Of a stretch of DNA of 64,000 nucleotides, positions 47,101-58,804 are shown in pieces. A program made the translations under genes and the position numbers. Numbering within the stretch: position 1 is the stretch's first letter; each line of letters starts with the position of its first letter. The stretch lies in contig JADNRY010000041.1 of assembly GCA_015501585.1 (NCBI GenBank), positions 124,001 to 188,000 of the forward strand, read 5' to 3'. The notes under the pieces are model-generated. The model searched no databases and had not been told where the DNA came from. It saw nothing but the letters and a program-made list of their open reading frames with translations. The stretch comes from Rhodocollybia butyracea (lineage: Eukaryota > Basidiomycota > Agaricomycetes > Agaricales > Omphalotaceae).

Positions 47101-48819
47101 AGATTTTAACCGAAAACCGTGCGCTTGCATGAAAGCTTTGGACAGTGACTCCATAAATTCCGCACCCTCTTCAAACGCTTCAGATGGCCAGACCTAAAGT
47201 AAGGTATCACCAAGTTGAATCGCGCTCTGCGCATAACTGAACGCACCTTGATCTGGATGTGTCGGATGCTGTTTAAAAGGTTCTCGTACTTCATGTCAAG
47301 GTCCTTGGGCACTTGTCCTCGGCTTACGGGAGCAAGTTCTGCCAGAAACCGATCTGTGACACTAACAAATCTAGAAAACCAGGATGAATTCAAGGAAGCA
47401 CGAAAGCTTGGTTCGCATCATACCTAATGTTCGCCAAATGTCCCAATAGCGCGGCTGATAGCTCAGCATTAGTCCTGTGATTTGTACTCTGCATAAGGAG
47501 CTTCAACTCTGGCTTCTTGAATTGATCAAAAGTCAACTTTTCAAGCGTGTATCCCATATTCTCCCCAATAGCGTCCTTTGAGAGCGTCTTGACCACTGCA
47601 ATGAGTGCACGGCACATGATATAGATGGCAGCGAGATTTTTACGCTCGTTCAACAAGCCAGGAACGTCGTGCGTCCGTATGACACGCGCTGTTGACGTTG
47701 GAGAGCTGGACGTATGATACCGTATTACATCCGACCCAACATTTTCGAGTTGGCTTCGCCGCCAGCGCATGATGGAGTCAATAACGGGTTTGGTATGCTT
47801 CTGCGAAATTTGACCTAGGGATAGCAGGGTTTCGTCGAACTTCGAATCGACATCTGGCCCCATGTACTCGGGAAGGAGCGGGTCCTGGTCAAGTGGCTGA
47901 CGAAGAAAGGTGTCAATCTTGGTTTCTGCAGACGAGGCAAATCGTATAAAGACCGCGTGTAACGCGTAATCCGATGGTGTTTTGGGGTCCATCACAACCT
48001 TGTCGTCTTCGAAATCCGGAGTTTCGCTGCGGAGGTACGGAACACGAGGTACTGGTGGCGGGGAGGAGGATAAGCCATGCCCTTCACTGCCGCCGTCCGA
48101 TGTATGAAATATAGAACCGGACTGAGAATGAAAAGATTTTGCCTGCGAATGGCTCTTTTTTCCGCGGACAAATCTGGTGTCGACAGAGCCAGGAGTAGGT
48201 GGCCGACCATAAGGTGGACTAGCGGTGTTTACCTTGGAAGGCACGCCAACGGAAGAGCTGTTTAACGACGACGTGGATCTGTTGAAAGGGTTCTTAAAAA
48301 CATAGTTGTCTAGCTGTGGAACAGGCGGAGGTTCGACGGATTTTCCGCTTTTAAAGGCGTTTCGGAAAGAGGCAAAGGAAGGTTTCTTGTTGAACCCCGT
48401 GTTTGTGGTTGATCCCGAAGGCTGATTAAAAGAGCTAAACGAAGTGGGTGGGCGACTGGGGTAATTGGCCGGAGAGCGTGTTGAACCAGAACCGGCAGAG
48501 TCGACAGAATTTATCGAATCTCCTCTGTTGTGGGAGCTAAAATAGCTTCTTTCGCCTCTATCTGCCGCTGAAGCCAACGGAGTCACTGAAGTGGGCGATT
48601 CTGGAGCTGAGCCCGTTCCTCCAAAGTCTCCCGAACCAAAACCTCCTGCACTTCCAAATCCTGAAGACCCAAATCCAAATCCATTGCCAGCGGAACGGCC
48701 AAACGGTATCGTAGAGGAACTATACTCGTCGTCGTCGAAATCTAGAGACAATTCAATAAACGGACGCAGACTTTCATGAGTAACTTGCCAGGAATTGTAA
48801 TCTGGATTCCTTCAGACAT
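41147..48819 (-). CDS. TAO3: Furry/Tao3/Mor2-type cell morphogenesis protein
   Basis: Eight exons: 48819-48789, 48741-47424, 47370-47247, 47193-47056, 47006-46806, 46758-44290, 44239-44088, 44030-41147; 2,438 residues. The start MSEGIQITIPDFDDDEY is a 10-codon exon followed by a 47-nt intron with a GC donor (48788-48742). After a low-complexity Gly/Ser/Pro region, the Furry N-terminal domain begins (SDYALHAVFIRFASSAETKI, SIMRWRRSQLENV, ERKNLAAIYIMCRALIAVVK). The rest is long alpha-helical, HEAT/armadillo-like sequence through exons 6 and 8, ending in an acidic tail (MSSDEDSDQSSINSDDELDA). Yeast Tao3 and fission yeast Mor2 scaffold the NDR/LATS kinase module (Cbk1/Orb6, the RAM or MOR network) that governs polarised growth and cell separation at growth sites. 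Length fits the family (Tao3 2,376 residues). The huge exons 6 and 8 stay open over 2.5-2.9 kb. Confidence 0.92.
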
Positions 48820-49064
48820 TCCGTTTGCCAAACCAGCCACCAGCGGACCGCGCTGTCTTCAAGACAACCTGTTGAAATCCAAAAGCAAACCGAGATGGAA
48901 AGAACTGAGGAAGGAAGAACTATGTATGCTGACAAATTAATCTCTCTGACGACCTGGCATCTGTTTAATTTTGACCGTATTTAAGTACATTAGCACTAGT
49001 AATACATGGCTGACAAGAAATCATCTGGAATGGTAGGTGAGTTGTAAGTTGTGGAGGATGGGAA

Positions 49065-49991
49065 TCAATTTTCTTCCATCGCGTTATCTTCTGCACCAAG
49101 CCACCACGAGACCGGTCCAAGACCTGACTCTGCCATACTCGCCTGTTACGCAAAATAAGTATCAAGAGCATTTTGTCAGATGACAAAAAGGCTCACAACA
49201 ATAGAATATGGCGCCTGCCGTGGCGGAGGTGGTACGATTGCTACACCATCCTGCGCCTTTGGTGGACCCGGCTCATCGTCAGTAAACTCGTCGCCCTCTA
49301 CTCTTAACCGGACGACGTCTCCCTTTTCAAAGTATGTTCGATCAGCAATGGGGGTCTCCAGCATTTCATGACGCATTGTAAGTTCACAATCAGGTATCCA
49401 GAAATATTCTGTCTGGTTCGGATCGCTGTGATACATGTAAGTTTAGATAACAGAGCGCAAATGACCACCTACAAACAGCACGGTTGTGGAAGCCACTCTT
49501 CTGGTATGTAAATGTCATCGAAAAAGCCTAATGTAACTTTTTTCTAGGTCAGGCAAGGCAAAGACAAAAGTAACATACAACACACCTCGTATAGATCCAT
49601 CTTCCGAGTTCTTGATTTTTCCCAAAATGACTTCAGATTTAAACGGTCTGAAGATGATGATTCGGAAAACAGCTAAGAGTTGAAAGCTATCACTTTCAAT
49701 ACATACCCAAAAGAAGAGCAGAGATTCCAACATACTTTTGTACCACAAAAAGCCATCTCCGTATCGAACTTTGCCTTCTCCTACTTCTGATAGATCGAAA
49801 ACAGATATACAAAGCCCGACATCATGCAAGATACGATTTGCGTATTTCTTATTTAGCTCTGCAATGAGAGCCTGTTCTGGAGGTATGCCAAAATTGGAGG
49901 GATGGATGGCAACTGTATCCTACTCGCTTGTCAGCTTTTTTTGCTTGAAAACTGAGAATATAATGACCTTTAATACGGCAAGGTTAAACAT
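49065..49991 (-). CDS. RPC25: RNA polymerase III subunit Rpc25 (Rpb7/RpoE family)
   Basis: Six exons: 49991-49968, 49919-49736, 49672-49586, 49536-49473, 49425-49197, 49142-49065; 221 residues, close to the family length. The N-terminal Rpb7-like half reads MFNLAVLKDTVAIHPSNFG, then LNKKYANRILHDVGLCISVF and GDGFLWYKTVFRIIIFRPFK. The S1-like half has VTLGFFDDIYIPEEW, CCFDPNQTEYFWIPDCEL and ends SGLGPVSWWLGAEDNA, the usual GLGLLSWW-type C-terminus. With Rpc17 it forms the Pol III stalk needed for transcription initiation of tRNA and 5S genes. The first exon encodes 8 residues, as is common for this gene. Intron 3 uses the acceptor right before VTLGFFDD (49537), not the AG 12 nt earlier. It is divergent from the RIM2 carrier with 150 bp between starts. 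Confidence 0.93.
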
Positions 49992-50141
49992 GTGGCAGCT
50001 TTAATAACGCGACGCGTCGTGGTTGGGGAAAGAAGAAAAATTGATTATGTATCTTATCTTATCTACTCATTAAAATGCCACACTAAAATGCATGTAGTAA
50101 TAAGCCGCTCTTCGGCAAGTAATTTTTCGTCCAAAACCATC
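49992..50141. promoter_or_regulatory. Bidirectional promoter RPC25 / RIM2
   Basis: 150 bp between divergent start codons of a Pol III subunit gene and a mitochondrial nucleotide carrier. It contains TATCTTATCTTATC at about 50051, a GATA-type (TTATC) tandem that could bind a GATA factor; this is inference only. Confidence 0.5.
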
Positions 50142-51294
50142 ATGTCCCTAGAAGCCTCCTCGACCTCTTCCTCAAAATTCCTGCCTGCGAAATCATGGCA
50201 GCACTTTGTCGCAGGAGGGTCAGCTACCCAATCACTAATTTTTCCTATATTTCGCTCATGTCTTTCTTTAGACTTGGAGGAATGTGCGGAGCCATAGTAA
50301 CCAGCCCTTTCGACGTTGTGAAGACTCGGCTGCAGTCTGATCTTTTTCGCAAAAAGCACAGCGCAATGAGCGTCATGGGTACAAGTAATGGATCTGTTGT
50401 AGTCGGCGTTCCGCGTTCTTCAAGTAACCTGCTTTACAACTTTGTAGAAACGGGTCATATTATAAGGTGTGTTGAGCTGCTAATGGTATGCTTTGCTCTT
50501 ATCTGACTTTTAACAGGGATATATACCGCGAAGAGTCGCCACGAGCTCTTTTCAAAGGTCTTGGGCCGACATTAGTTGGCGTAATTCCCGCTCGTTCCAT
50601 CAACTTCTTCACGTATGGAAATGGCAAGCAGATCATCGCAAACACGTTTAACGACGGAAAAGAAAACAGCTATGTTCATCTTTGCGCTGCTGCCGTCGCT
50701 GGGATAACAACAGGCTCGGCTACAAATCCCATATGGGTAGTCAAAACGCGTCTACAATTAGAAGCGAGCACGCGCAATTCTACCGGCCATCGACTTGTAG
50801 GAGGTAGTTGGCTCATGATAAAAAAGATTGCACGGGAGGAAGGCATTCGAGGCTTTTACAAGGGCCTCAGTGCTAGCTACCTGGGTGTTACAGAGGGAAC
50901 CATACAATGGGTACTCTATGAACGTCTGAAGAAACTTTCCGCTAACACCCAGGGAAAAGGTGGTGCACAGGAATGGTTTGGCATGCTTGGAAGTGCAGGA
51001 ACTGCAAAATGTGTCGCAAGTCTGATAACATATCCTCACGAGGTACGTTTTTCCGCCCTCTGTGTTGTTCGGTAATTCACATGTATTTCTCAGGTCATTC
51101 GCACCAGGCTTCGGCAGCCTAGTGTAAACGGCGTTTTAAAATACACGGGTCTAATACAGACACTGCGGCTCGTCATCGCTGAAGAGGGTGCACGTTCATT
51201 ATACAGTGGACTCAGCGCCCACCTTATGCGTGTTGTTCCCAACGCAGCGGTCATGTACTCGATATATGAAGGCATTCTTCGATGGGGAGCATGA
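50142..51294 (+). CDS. RIM2: Mitochondrial carrier, Rim2-type (pyrimidine nucleotides)
   Basis: Four exons: 50142-50218, 50272-50466, 50517-51042, 51094-51294; 332 residues. Three mitochondrial-carrier repeats are present, each with a Px[DE]xx[KR] signature: SPFDVVKTRLQSD, NPIWVVKTRLQLE and YPHEVIRTRLRQP. They have matching G-rich helix ends (RALFKGLGPTLVGVIPARSI, RGFYKGLSASYLGVTEGTI, RSLYSGLSAHLMRVVPNAAV). FVAGGLGGMCGAIVTSPFD and the W in the second signature point to the Rim2/SLC25A33/36 branch, which exchanges pyrimidine (deoxy)nucleotides across the inner mitochondrial membrane and supports mitochondrial DNA and RNA synthesis. The closest alternative is an NAD+ carrier (Ndt1-like). Confidence 0.9.
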
Positions 51295-52018
51295 TCCTTC
51301 CGCGTTCCTTCTATCCCCTTCCTACATCACTTCCGACACTCATTAGAACATAAGTTATGCTCTTTGGACCCACTAGACCCATCTATCCGCATCCGATTCA
51401 CCATGTTAATCATGACTTTTCCCATCACCATTCATGCAAAAGTATCCAACGTCTCCCATTTTTGAACATGGCCAGTATTTGCTACCACAACCCCGCTTCA
51501 TTTTTTTTATTTTACACTACATATTCCTCGGTTTACTGGTCGATTATTGCTTTCACTGATCAATGTTTGTATTTTTACACAACGCACAGTATTTTAAATG
51601 TCTGTAATGCATGCTTTTAGGCAACTAGGCCTGAATTATCATTCTATAATTTTGGCAAGCCACTAAGAAGTACAAGATAGATAGTAATACATATATGCTA
51701 CTACCACAGGTAGCAGGAAACTGCAACTGCTCAGTGATTGAACCGACAAGTATGAGATCATGAAGCGGACATGAAGACGTGGAAACTGTTCAAAGAATGA
51801 GATGATGAATGAATGACAAGAGGATGAAGATTGCAATAATGAGAGTCCTGGAAGCGCAAGGGAATTTGGGAGTATCATTTCCGAGATCGATGGGTTGTCT
51901 GCGATAGGATCGAATACTTGATCCGCATGGGGAGCCAACGTATCGTAGAGGAAACATTCTGGAATCGAGTTGGTTTTCGGCTCTTTGGAGTAGAAGCTAC
52001 TAAAATTAGGGTACATGA
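51295..52018. other. Convergent 3' region
   Basis: About 0.7 kb between the stops of the RIM2 carrier (+) and the next minus-strand gene. AT-rich, presumed 3' UTRs, no gene seen. Confidence 0.5.
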
Positions 52019-52734
52019 TTAGCGAGCTTCGGGGAAGAAGACTGAAAAAGTACCGTGAGGTACATGCATCCCGGGAATTGGGTAAGGCGAGACTGAAGAT
52101 GACGACTCCACTTCCGATGCTTCATCGAGCATGCGATCGAGTTCCGCGTCGTAGATTTCGTGGAAGTCAACCGGCGCCTCCACGATAGCATCTTGCTCGA
52201 ATTCGCAGAGGGGAGATTCTACAGGTGATTCGGAGTAGCTGCTTGCGTATTCCGATGGAGGGATGGAAGTGACACATAGTCTGGAAGGATCAATCGAGGC
52301 TACGGGGGATGAAGGAGACCCGAAGGATTGATAACTGAGTAACATGTCAGTCACCACTTTGAAGATATAATGTGGGAAACAACGTACAAAGGAGAGGGAG
52401 GTACGAGGATAGTCAAATCCGAAGGATCGACCTTTCTGCGCCAGTTGGATACATATGAGAATTTCTTGGGCTTCTCTCTCAAGTCTTCCTCGTGCATAAG
52501 AATTTCCGTGCTGAATATTGGGGAAAAGATGAGAAGGTAATCATTATCGAAGACAGAATAGACTTGCCGGCTCCTCAACGACCTGCAAAATTCATCATAT
52601 GATCCGTAGCCGCATTCCTCATCGGCACGGGTGGCCTTGGATTTGTGTTGGTCAAGGGCTATGGGGCAATCTCGAGAGGAGAAAGAAGATCCAGCATCGG
52701 AGCTTGAGCGGTTTACAATAAAAGTAGAGACCAT
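52019..52734 (-). CDS. Small Ser/Pro/acid-rich hypothetical protein
   Basis: Three exons: 52734-52583, 52510-52388, 52334-52019; introns of 72 and 53 nt; 196 residues. Not recognised. It is serine-rich and acidic (MVSTFIVNRSSSDAGSSFSS, YASSYSESPVESPL, MLDEASEVESSSSVSPYP), with one basic segment KPKKFSYVSNWRRKVD in the middle, and ends FSVFFPEAR. It is probably intrinsically disordered; composition would fit a fast-evolving regulatory protein. Frame continuity across two introns is the main support. Confidence 0.5.
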
Positions 52735-53412
52735 TTCGTGTGGCGTTAGAGATTCGTTTATAAAAGACTAGGAAAAGAACAGAAAGGTAAGAGGGATGAA
52801 TTAGAGGGATAGCTGCTGCCAGAGACTCTGTCGAGGAGACGCAGACCAAGATGTTGCCATTTATATAACAGAAGATAACAATAAGGCTGACGGGAAAAAG
52901 ACAAAAGAAAACAAAAGGAAAAAGATCAAGAAAAGATGGCCACTCTTGCACGTGTCCGCTTCTTACACAAAGGGCCATTATGCTTGGTGGAGATGTAGAT
53001 CTGCTCCAAGAGACTAGCAACATCAGATTCATGCATAACCGAAGTTTTGTGGAGTGAGTTCAAACTTGAGAGCTTTTGTGTGAGTGCTTGGGCTTGGGGC
53101 CCTGGGGGTTTAAATTTCAAAGGTATGCAGCTGGAAGGCCTATTTTCAACCTGTCTTAGCTTGCAATTGTTCTTGTGAGCGCGTGAGTTGCTTGAGTAGA
53201 CGTGTTTGTGCGCGTGACATGACAGGCACGCACTCGTGATGTGTGACATCTTGACGTCAGTACACTGCCACGAAAATATTTCCAGTGCCACAATGACGCT
53301 ACGTACTCCACCCGGCGCAGCAGTATTAAAGCTGTAAACAAACATACTGTGCTTCTCATTTCCTTTCATCCAGAAAACTCCATCTTCAAATTACCAGCAC
53401 CCGCATCCCATA
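52735..53412. promoter_or_regulatory. Divergent promoter region
   Basis: These 678 bp separate divergent starts at 52734 (-) and 53413 (+). There are long frames on the minus strand, but they overlap one another and show no family resemblance. The presumed promoters lie here; no specific site was identified. Confidence 0.45.
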
Positions 53413-54089
53413 ATGGCAGCAGGACCAGCTATCCCAGGCCTTTTCCTCGTCTTTGCAGCTATGGTACTGCTCATCTTCGTCTCCGTGTCTGTACCTACAT
53501 GGAACGCGATATCATTCCTTAACGTTGGTTCAATTCGTTACGGAGTGTTTGGGTTTACTGGCTCACCAACACAAATTGGCTATAATTTCGTCTCACCTGG
53601 ATCAGACTTCGAGTAAGTCTTGCTCTACACTCTTTTGTTTTCTTTCTCATTCTGACCATCTTCAGCTCATCGAAGCTCGACACCGTCGTAATAAAAAATC
53701 TAACTCGAGCTTTGATTTTGTACCCAATTGGTAAGTATCATCCTCGCCTCTGTGGGAGGTCTGTTAATTAATACATTCCTTTTCTAGCTGCCGGTTTATC
53801 TGGCTTGGGTGTCCTCTTCGGTCTTTGCGGTGCTGCATACCACCGATCTGGTACCGTCCTGATGCTGCTCACAACAAGTCTTGCGCTCCTTGTGACTCTC
53901 GTTGTCTGGGTTCTCGAAATGGTGCTCTTTGGAATTGCCCGTGACCGTTACCGGGCCCAAGGCATCAATGCGCAGTTTGGCAATGCAAACTGGCTTGGTC
54001 TTGGTGCACTCATCGCACTGGCGTTAGGAGTCTGTGCGAGCGCGTGCGGTGTCTTTGGTCGCTACCGTAGACGTCGAGATGCATACTAA
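53413..54089 (+). CDS. PalI/SUR7-family four-TM membrane protein
   Basis: Three exons: 53413-53612, 53666-53730, 53788-54089; 188 residues. The layout is four transmembrane segments: TM1 IPGLFLVFAAMVLLIFVSVS, an extracellular loop containing WNAISFL and YGVFGFTG, TM2 LSGLGVLFGLCGAAYH, TM3 VLMLLTTSLALLVTLVVWVL, then an NAQFGNANWLGLGALIALAL-type TM4, and a short basic cytosolic end RYRRRRDAY. This is the arrangement of the SUR7/PalI (Rim9) claudin-like family: eisosome proteins, or alkaline-pH sensing partners in the Rim pathway. The loop lacks the paired cysteines often seen in SUR7 itself, so a PalI/Rim9-like role is somewhat more likely. Stop at 54087. Confidence 0.75.
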
Positions 54090-55947
54090 ACTCTCAGCTC
54101 TCGATAACTTTCTTCGCTTCAACGCCTTTAATGATCCTTTCAACGCTGTCATACCTAATTCCCAGGGCTCTTTTCTTTCGTCGCCCTTTCGAAAACGATG
54201 TATCTTTCACCAAGTATGATGCTCTATGATTGTAATCCTCTGTATTTTTGGACTGTTGCTACCCTACTGCTACGCACTATATTATCTTATTATTGTACCC
54301 TTTGCTATCTGCTACTTTTAAAACAAGACGGAGATTCATGAAATTGTGCTAAATGAGCGCTTGGAACTCGTGCAGCGCTGCTTTTGACGCGATGTCACAG
54401 CAGGGATACAAAAGGTCTACAGGCGCACTCAACCTCAGCAAGCGAGTTTTTAGACGTTCATTTGTTGTCGCAACACGAAATTATGGAAGACAAGATGAAC
54501 GTGTCAAGTTTACAAGCATGACTTCGGCGCCAGCGGGGGTTTGTACTTCCTTCGGAACGTCTTCCCACTTGACTCCCGGCACTCTTAGGATGTGGGTATA
54601 GCTATTTCATCAAACTGCGGTTTCCCTGGGTCAATAGGAGCAAGAACTGTCATCCAACTTGAATCTAGCCCATAATTCCCAAATCCTGGATAGTCGATAT
54701 CTCTTGGAGGCTTCCCTACAAACACAACGTAGCCTAGCGCAGCCTGCTACTGCTGCTTCCAGCAAAGCCCGAGGCTAGGGCATACACCAAGTTGGTGTCA
54801 GCTCCAATTTATTGAATGATTTTGTGAACACGCTCCCCAAGCTTCGGCGTCAACGCGCGAACGCCTTGCTCAAGTAATTGAGGGTGAATAGTAGTATGTC
54901 GCATATAATCGCTAACGCTAATGCAGGTCAGCATTCATGATTCAGATGTATACCTATCTGACACAACCCACGATACTCTCCCCCAACCACATTTCAGGCT
55001 ATCAGTCTCCCGCACTTTTTAAATGCGTGAACCACGCATACACAAACCGATCTCCTCTGTAAATTGCACGATATTTGCCTAAATGAGCTCCAGGTGAAGT
55101 ATGTAGCAGTTGCATATTCGCCAACTTCTGCACCAGTAATTGTTCTCAGACCACAGCACTAGAGCTACGCACACGAATTACTGGCAGATCTTGATCTCAT
55201 ATATAACTCACACCCAGCCCAACTTTGAGTTACGATTCGCCTGCTCCGAGTCCTTCAAGTTCCACCTCTACCATGCGTCTTCGGAGGCGGATAATAAGTA
55301 TAATGAACATCTTTGACTGCAGAGTTTACCGCGAAACGAGAAGCAACAACAACCTCAAATGTGTCTGAGGCGAGAGAACTGCAGTCTGGAACAGACTTTG
55401 ACCGGACAACTCTTGCGGACCTGAACTCGAACGGCATTGTGATCTAGGATATGGTCGTCGAATCATCCAAGAAAAGCTTTCCAGCACAAGTATCATTCGT
55501 CAGAAGCTGTAACAATAACTTTCATTCTTCATTCGTTAGTAATGTATTTAAGGCTACAGCCGTACATCTATACAAATAAGCTTATTTTTTTGCCAGATTC
55601 GGACTTCACTGTGCCGATTCCATTACGCGATACGTCTCTCGCCCACTCTTTCGCTTCGAGTTTTGCTGATTTGCGCATGTATGCGCGCTCGGTCTATAAT
55701 CAATGCCCACTCCGATCCAGGCCATTATCCGAATGGCTGAGCCGGTGGGATACATAAACAATGCTTAACTATATCACCGACAGTCTGCTCCAAGGTATCA
55801 CCCAAAATTTGCCTCTACATCCGCCTTAATTTGGCTTCGCGGTGAGCGCCTTATATATCGGGCCTCGTGCGTGGTTCGATAGTTCTTCTCTTCCTACCAC
55901 AACCAACTCCTGTCAACTCACTGTCAGCTCTGCGACGACAAAAAAAA
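54090..55947. other. Long intergenic region
   Basis: 1.86 kb without a supported gene. Short frames at 54356-54601 (+) and 55255-55437 (-) have no family resemblance or splice partners. The last few hundred bases should contain the promoter of the permease that starts at 55948. Confidence 0.5.
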
Positions 55948-57969
55948 ATGTCTGTTTCGCATGCAGAGGACATTCTTCCTTCAAGAATCAAGGATATCCC
56001 TGGGTTGAGCTCCAGGCTCAGTCAACTGAAAGAGCAAGAATCACAGCAGCAGAATAATAACGTCGGAGGGCCGACCGATGGCGGAATGGACGCCTGGATG
56101 ACTATCGCTGGATGGTATGATCTTTCTACATCTGCAACTTGCTTCCAATACAGTCCCTACAGCTTCATGGTCCAATTTTGTACCGTTGGGTAGGGCTCAG
56201 AGCTCGATGAGCAGCAGCGTTCTAATCAGATTGCCTAGATATTCCAATGCTTTCGGAGTATATCAAGACATATACACACGGGATTTCCTTTCGAATAAAA
56301 GCCCATCCGATATAAGGTTCTGTAATGTCTCTTCCTGTTCGCTTAGACTTGACTCACGCGAGCTGGATGGATAGCTGGATAGGAAGTTTCCAGTATTTCA
56401 TGCAATATGCACCGGGGGTGCTTGTAGGCTATGCTTTCGATGCAGGATATTTGTACGCCTTTTTTTCTACTCGTTTTTTGCTGCAGCGGTGAACTCTTAC
56501 TCGGCAAAGTCGACATATGATAATAATGGGCTCCTTCCTCGAAGTCTTCTCTATGTTTATGCTATCGTTGGTACGTAAAGAGCAATATTACCAGGTGATA
56601 TACGTCTTCTCCTCGGAGAACAGCAATGTCTGATTCTTCCTATCCACACGATCCTAGGTTTTCTTGGCTCAAGCTGTTGGGATAGGACTGGGGCAAGGCC
56701 TACTTTTCATTCCATCGCTCACCATAATCTCCCAGCATTTCAAAAAACGACGGTCATTCGCTATTGGCATTGCCGTTACGGTGAGCTTTTTTTAACGTGC
56801 AGCGTCCGAGGATACAGGTAGTTTATCTCTACACGGAATGATCTTGCAGGGGGCATCAGTAGGTGGCATTATATGGCCGATCCTACTTAACCAGTTAGAT
56901 CAAAAGACGACACTAGCAAATGCAAATCGGGCCGCTGGAGGTCTCGCAGGAGTTTTATTGCTCTGCGCGATCATTTTAATGAAGCCTAAACCTGTTGCGA
57001 GTAGACCTTTAACCAGTCCACAACTCGGCGTCAAGAGCGTACTTGGGGATGTACCTTTTATGATATCGATAGGCGCGTGAGTGTACTACTTATTCTTTAG
57101 CTATTCTCCATGAGCTGAAGCGCTCTGCGGTAGTGCAAGCCTGGTGTCCTTGGGTCTATTTTTCCCTTGTGTGTGACCCACCAGGTAGTTTCGTCTCCCC
57201 TAACCACTTGCAGATTTTTTCCTTCAGCTGTACGCCGTTGACCGGGGCATCCCTCCACACCTCGCTTTCTACACGGTACGTACACTCGATAAACTTTCCC
57301 GCCACTCATCTTGACCTCAGTGTCCAGCTTGCTATCCTTAATGCCGGAGGCATAGCAGGAAGATTAGTGCCTAACTTTTTTGCAGATCGACTTGGACCGT
57401 ATAACATGATCATCCCGTGCCTCTCTTTCACCGCTGTGCTACTACTTGTGGGACTGGTTGTACGATCCTTCGCGGGATTGGTAGTCTTTTCTCTGGCGTA
57501 TGGGTTTACCTCTGGCTCCTGTAAGCTCTACTTTAATTTAATAGGCTCGAATTTTTATGCTATAACACAGATATCTCGTTAATTCCGTCCATCATCGGAC
57601 AGCTTAGTCGCAAGTCGGGTCAGCCAGGGTAAGCAATCGCTCACACGGATCATACTCTTGCTCTAATGAATTTAATAGGCTCCGGATGGGTTTTGCTTTC
57701 ACCAATGTAGGCTTCTGGATGCTCATTGGAACGCCTATCGAGGGCGCTTTGCTGCATCCACCTCATTCCCATGACTCTTTGGTATGGTATCCGTGCATCA
57801 TTTTCAGTGCTGTACGTGGGCTCTTTCCCTTCCGTCAGAGTCTACCTCACGTGTACCTACAACTTTGTTTTTATAGGTTGCGGTAGCCTTGGGGGCTTCT
57901 TGTATGCTTGTCTCACGAATTTTTTTCGTTAGAGAAGGCAGGAACGGTGAACAAGGACAGCTCATCTAG
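55948..57969 (+). CDS. MFS monocarboxylate-type permease (MCT/Mch family)
   Basis: An intact 12-TM permease in about 13 exons. The ATG at 55948 follows an A-run. Family landmarks after splicing: GGMDAWMTIAGC at the start of TM1, GYSNAFGVYQDIYTRDFLSN, SDISWMDSWIGSFQYFMQYA, AGYFRHMIIMGSFLEVFSMF, VFLAQAVGIGLGQGLLFIPS, KRRSFAIGIAVTGASVGGII, VDRGIPPHLAFYT, NAGGIAGRLVPNFFADRLGP and SGQPGLRMGF. This matches fungal MCT-like transporters (yeast Mch proteins), which carry monocarboxylates or riboflavin; the substrate here is unknown. It ends VREGRNGEQGQLI at 57969. Several short frames (for example near 56460-56530) look broken until the intron ending at a GGCAAAG acceptor is removed. Its neighbour is a convergent sugar porter. 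Confidence 0.85.
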
Positions 57970-58804
57970 ATTTTGGTCAGCGGGAGGCATTCACATTCAC
58001 TTCCGCCATTTATGCGCTCCAAATAGTTTGTAAATTAAATACCTTTCTAATTTTGTCGATCGAGTTCCAAAAATGGGAGTCAAAAATGGCCAAAGCTGGT
58101 TATATCATCAAGTGCCGAACAGATGCCGAACCCTTAGTAAGTAGTAGATTACCATATACGGCAGTGATGGGTTGAGAAAAATTAGAAAATTCTGTTTCTA
58201 CAAATCTTACTTCGAGCGATGAGAATTGTGGAGAGCTGGCTTGTACAGATGTGCCAAGCGCAGTTCGCGTTTCCATTAAGTTTATCGACATTCCGATCAA
58301 AGTACCTACATCTATTATTGCAAGATGACTTTGAGGAGTAGTACGCCTTCTTCGCGCTGGGCGTGAGCTGCCTGATCAGGTTTGAGATCACTGACGAGCC
58401 ATTTTCTCTCGGGGTATGGTAGTATACATCCGCCGCAGCATCAAATCCTGATATCGCAAATTTTATTTTAATTTTTATTTGGAACGGTTGCCTCGCTCGT
58501 GTCAGCGAGCGACGAAAGTCGCCCTCTACCACGCCAATGACGCTTCTCCTCCTGCAAATCTAACAACAAAATAGTATCCCATATCGGTGCCGAGCGGATT
58601 CAAAGCAGTCCGAAAAAGTTGCAACAGCATATTTAAGTGGGGACAGGTCATCTAGACAATACAGTACACAACAGCCAGCGATGATCAGACCCGTTTACGT
58701 GCAGTGGCACCCACGTCTATTAATTCCGAATATTGTGTAAGATAAACAGGCTGAATTAAGTCCAAAACGGCTGGTCAAAGTCACTTGAACCAGAGCAGTC
58801 GTAC
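57970..58804. other. Convergent 3' region between two permeases
   Basis: About 0.83 kb between the stops of two convergent permease genes. Minus frames at 58100-58532 have no family resemblance. No gene seen. Confidence 0.5.

Noticed and set aside
55255..55437. Fungal pheromone precursor-like small ORF
   Set aside because: No C-terminal CaaX box and no typical precursor features.
55948..57969. MCT permease as a pseudogene (many apparent frame breaks)
   Set aside because: After placing ordinary GT-AG introns every family motif is in frame to a single stop, so the gene looks intact.
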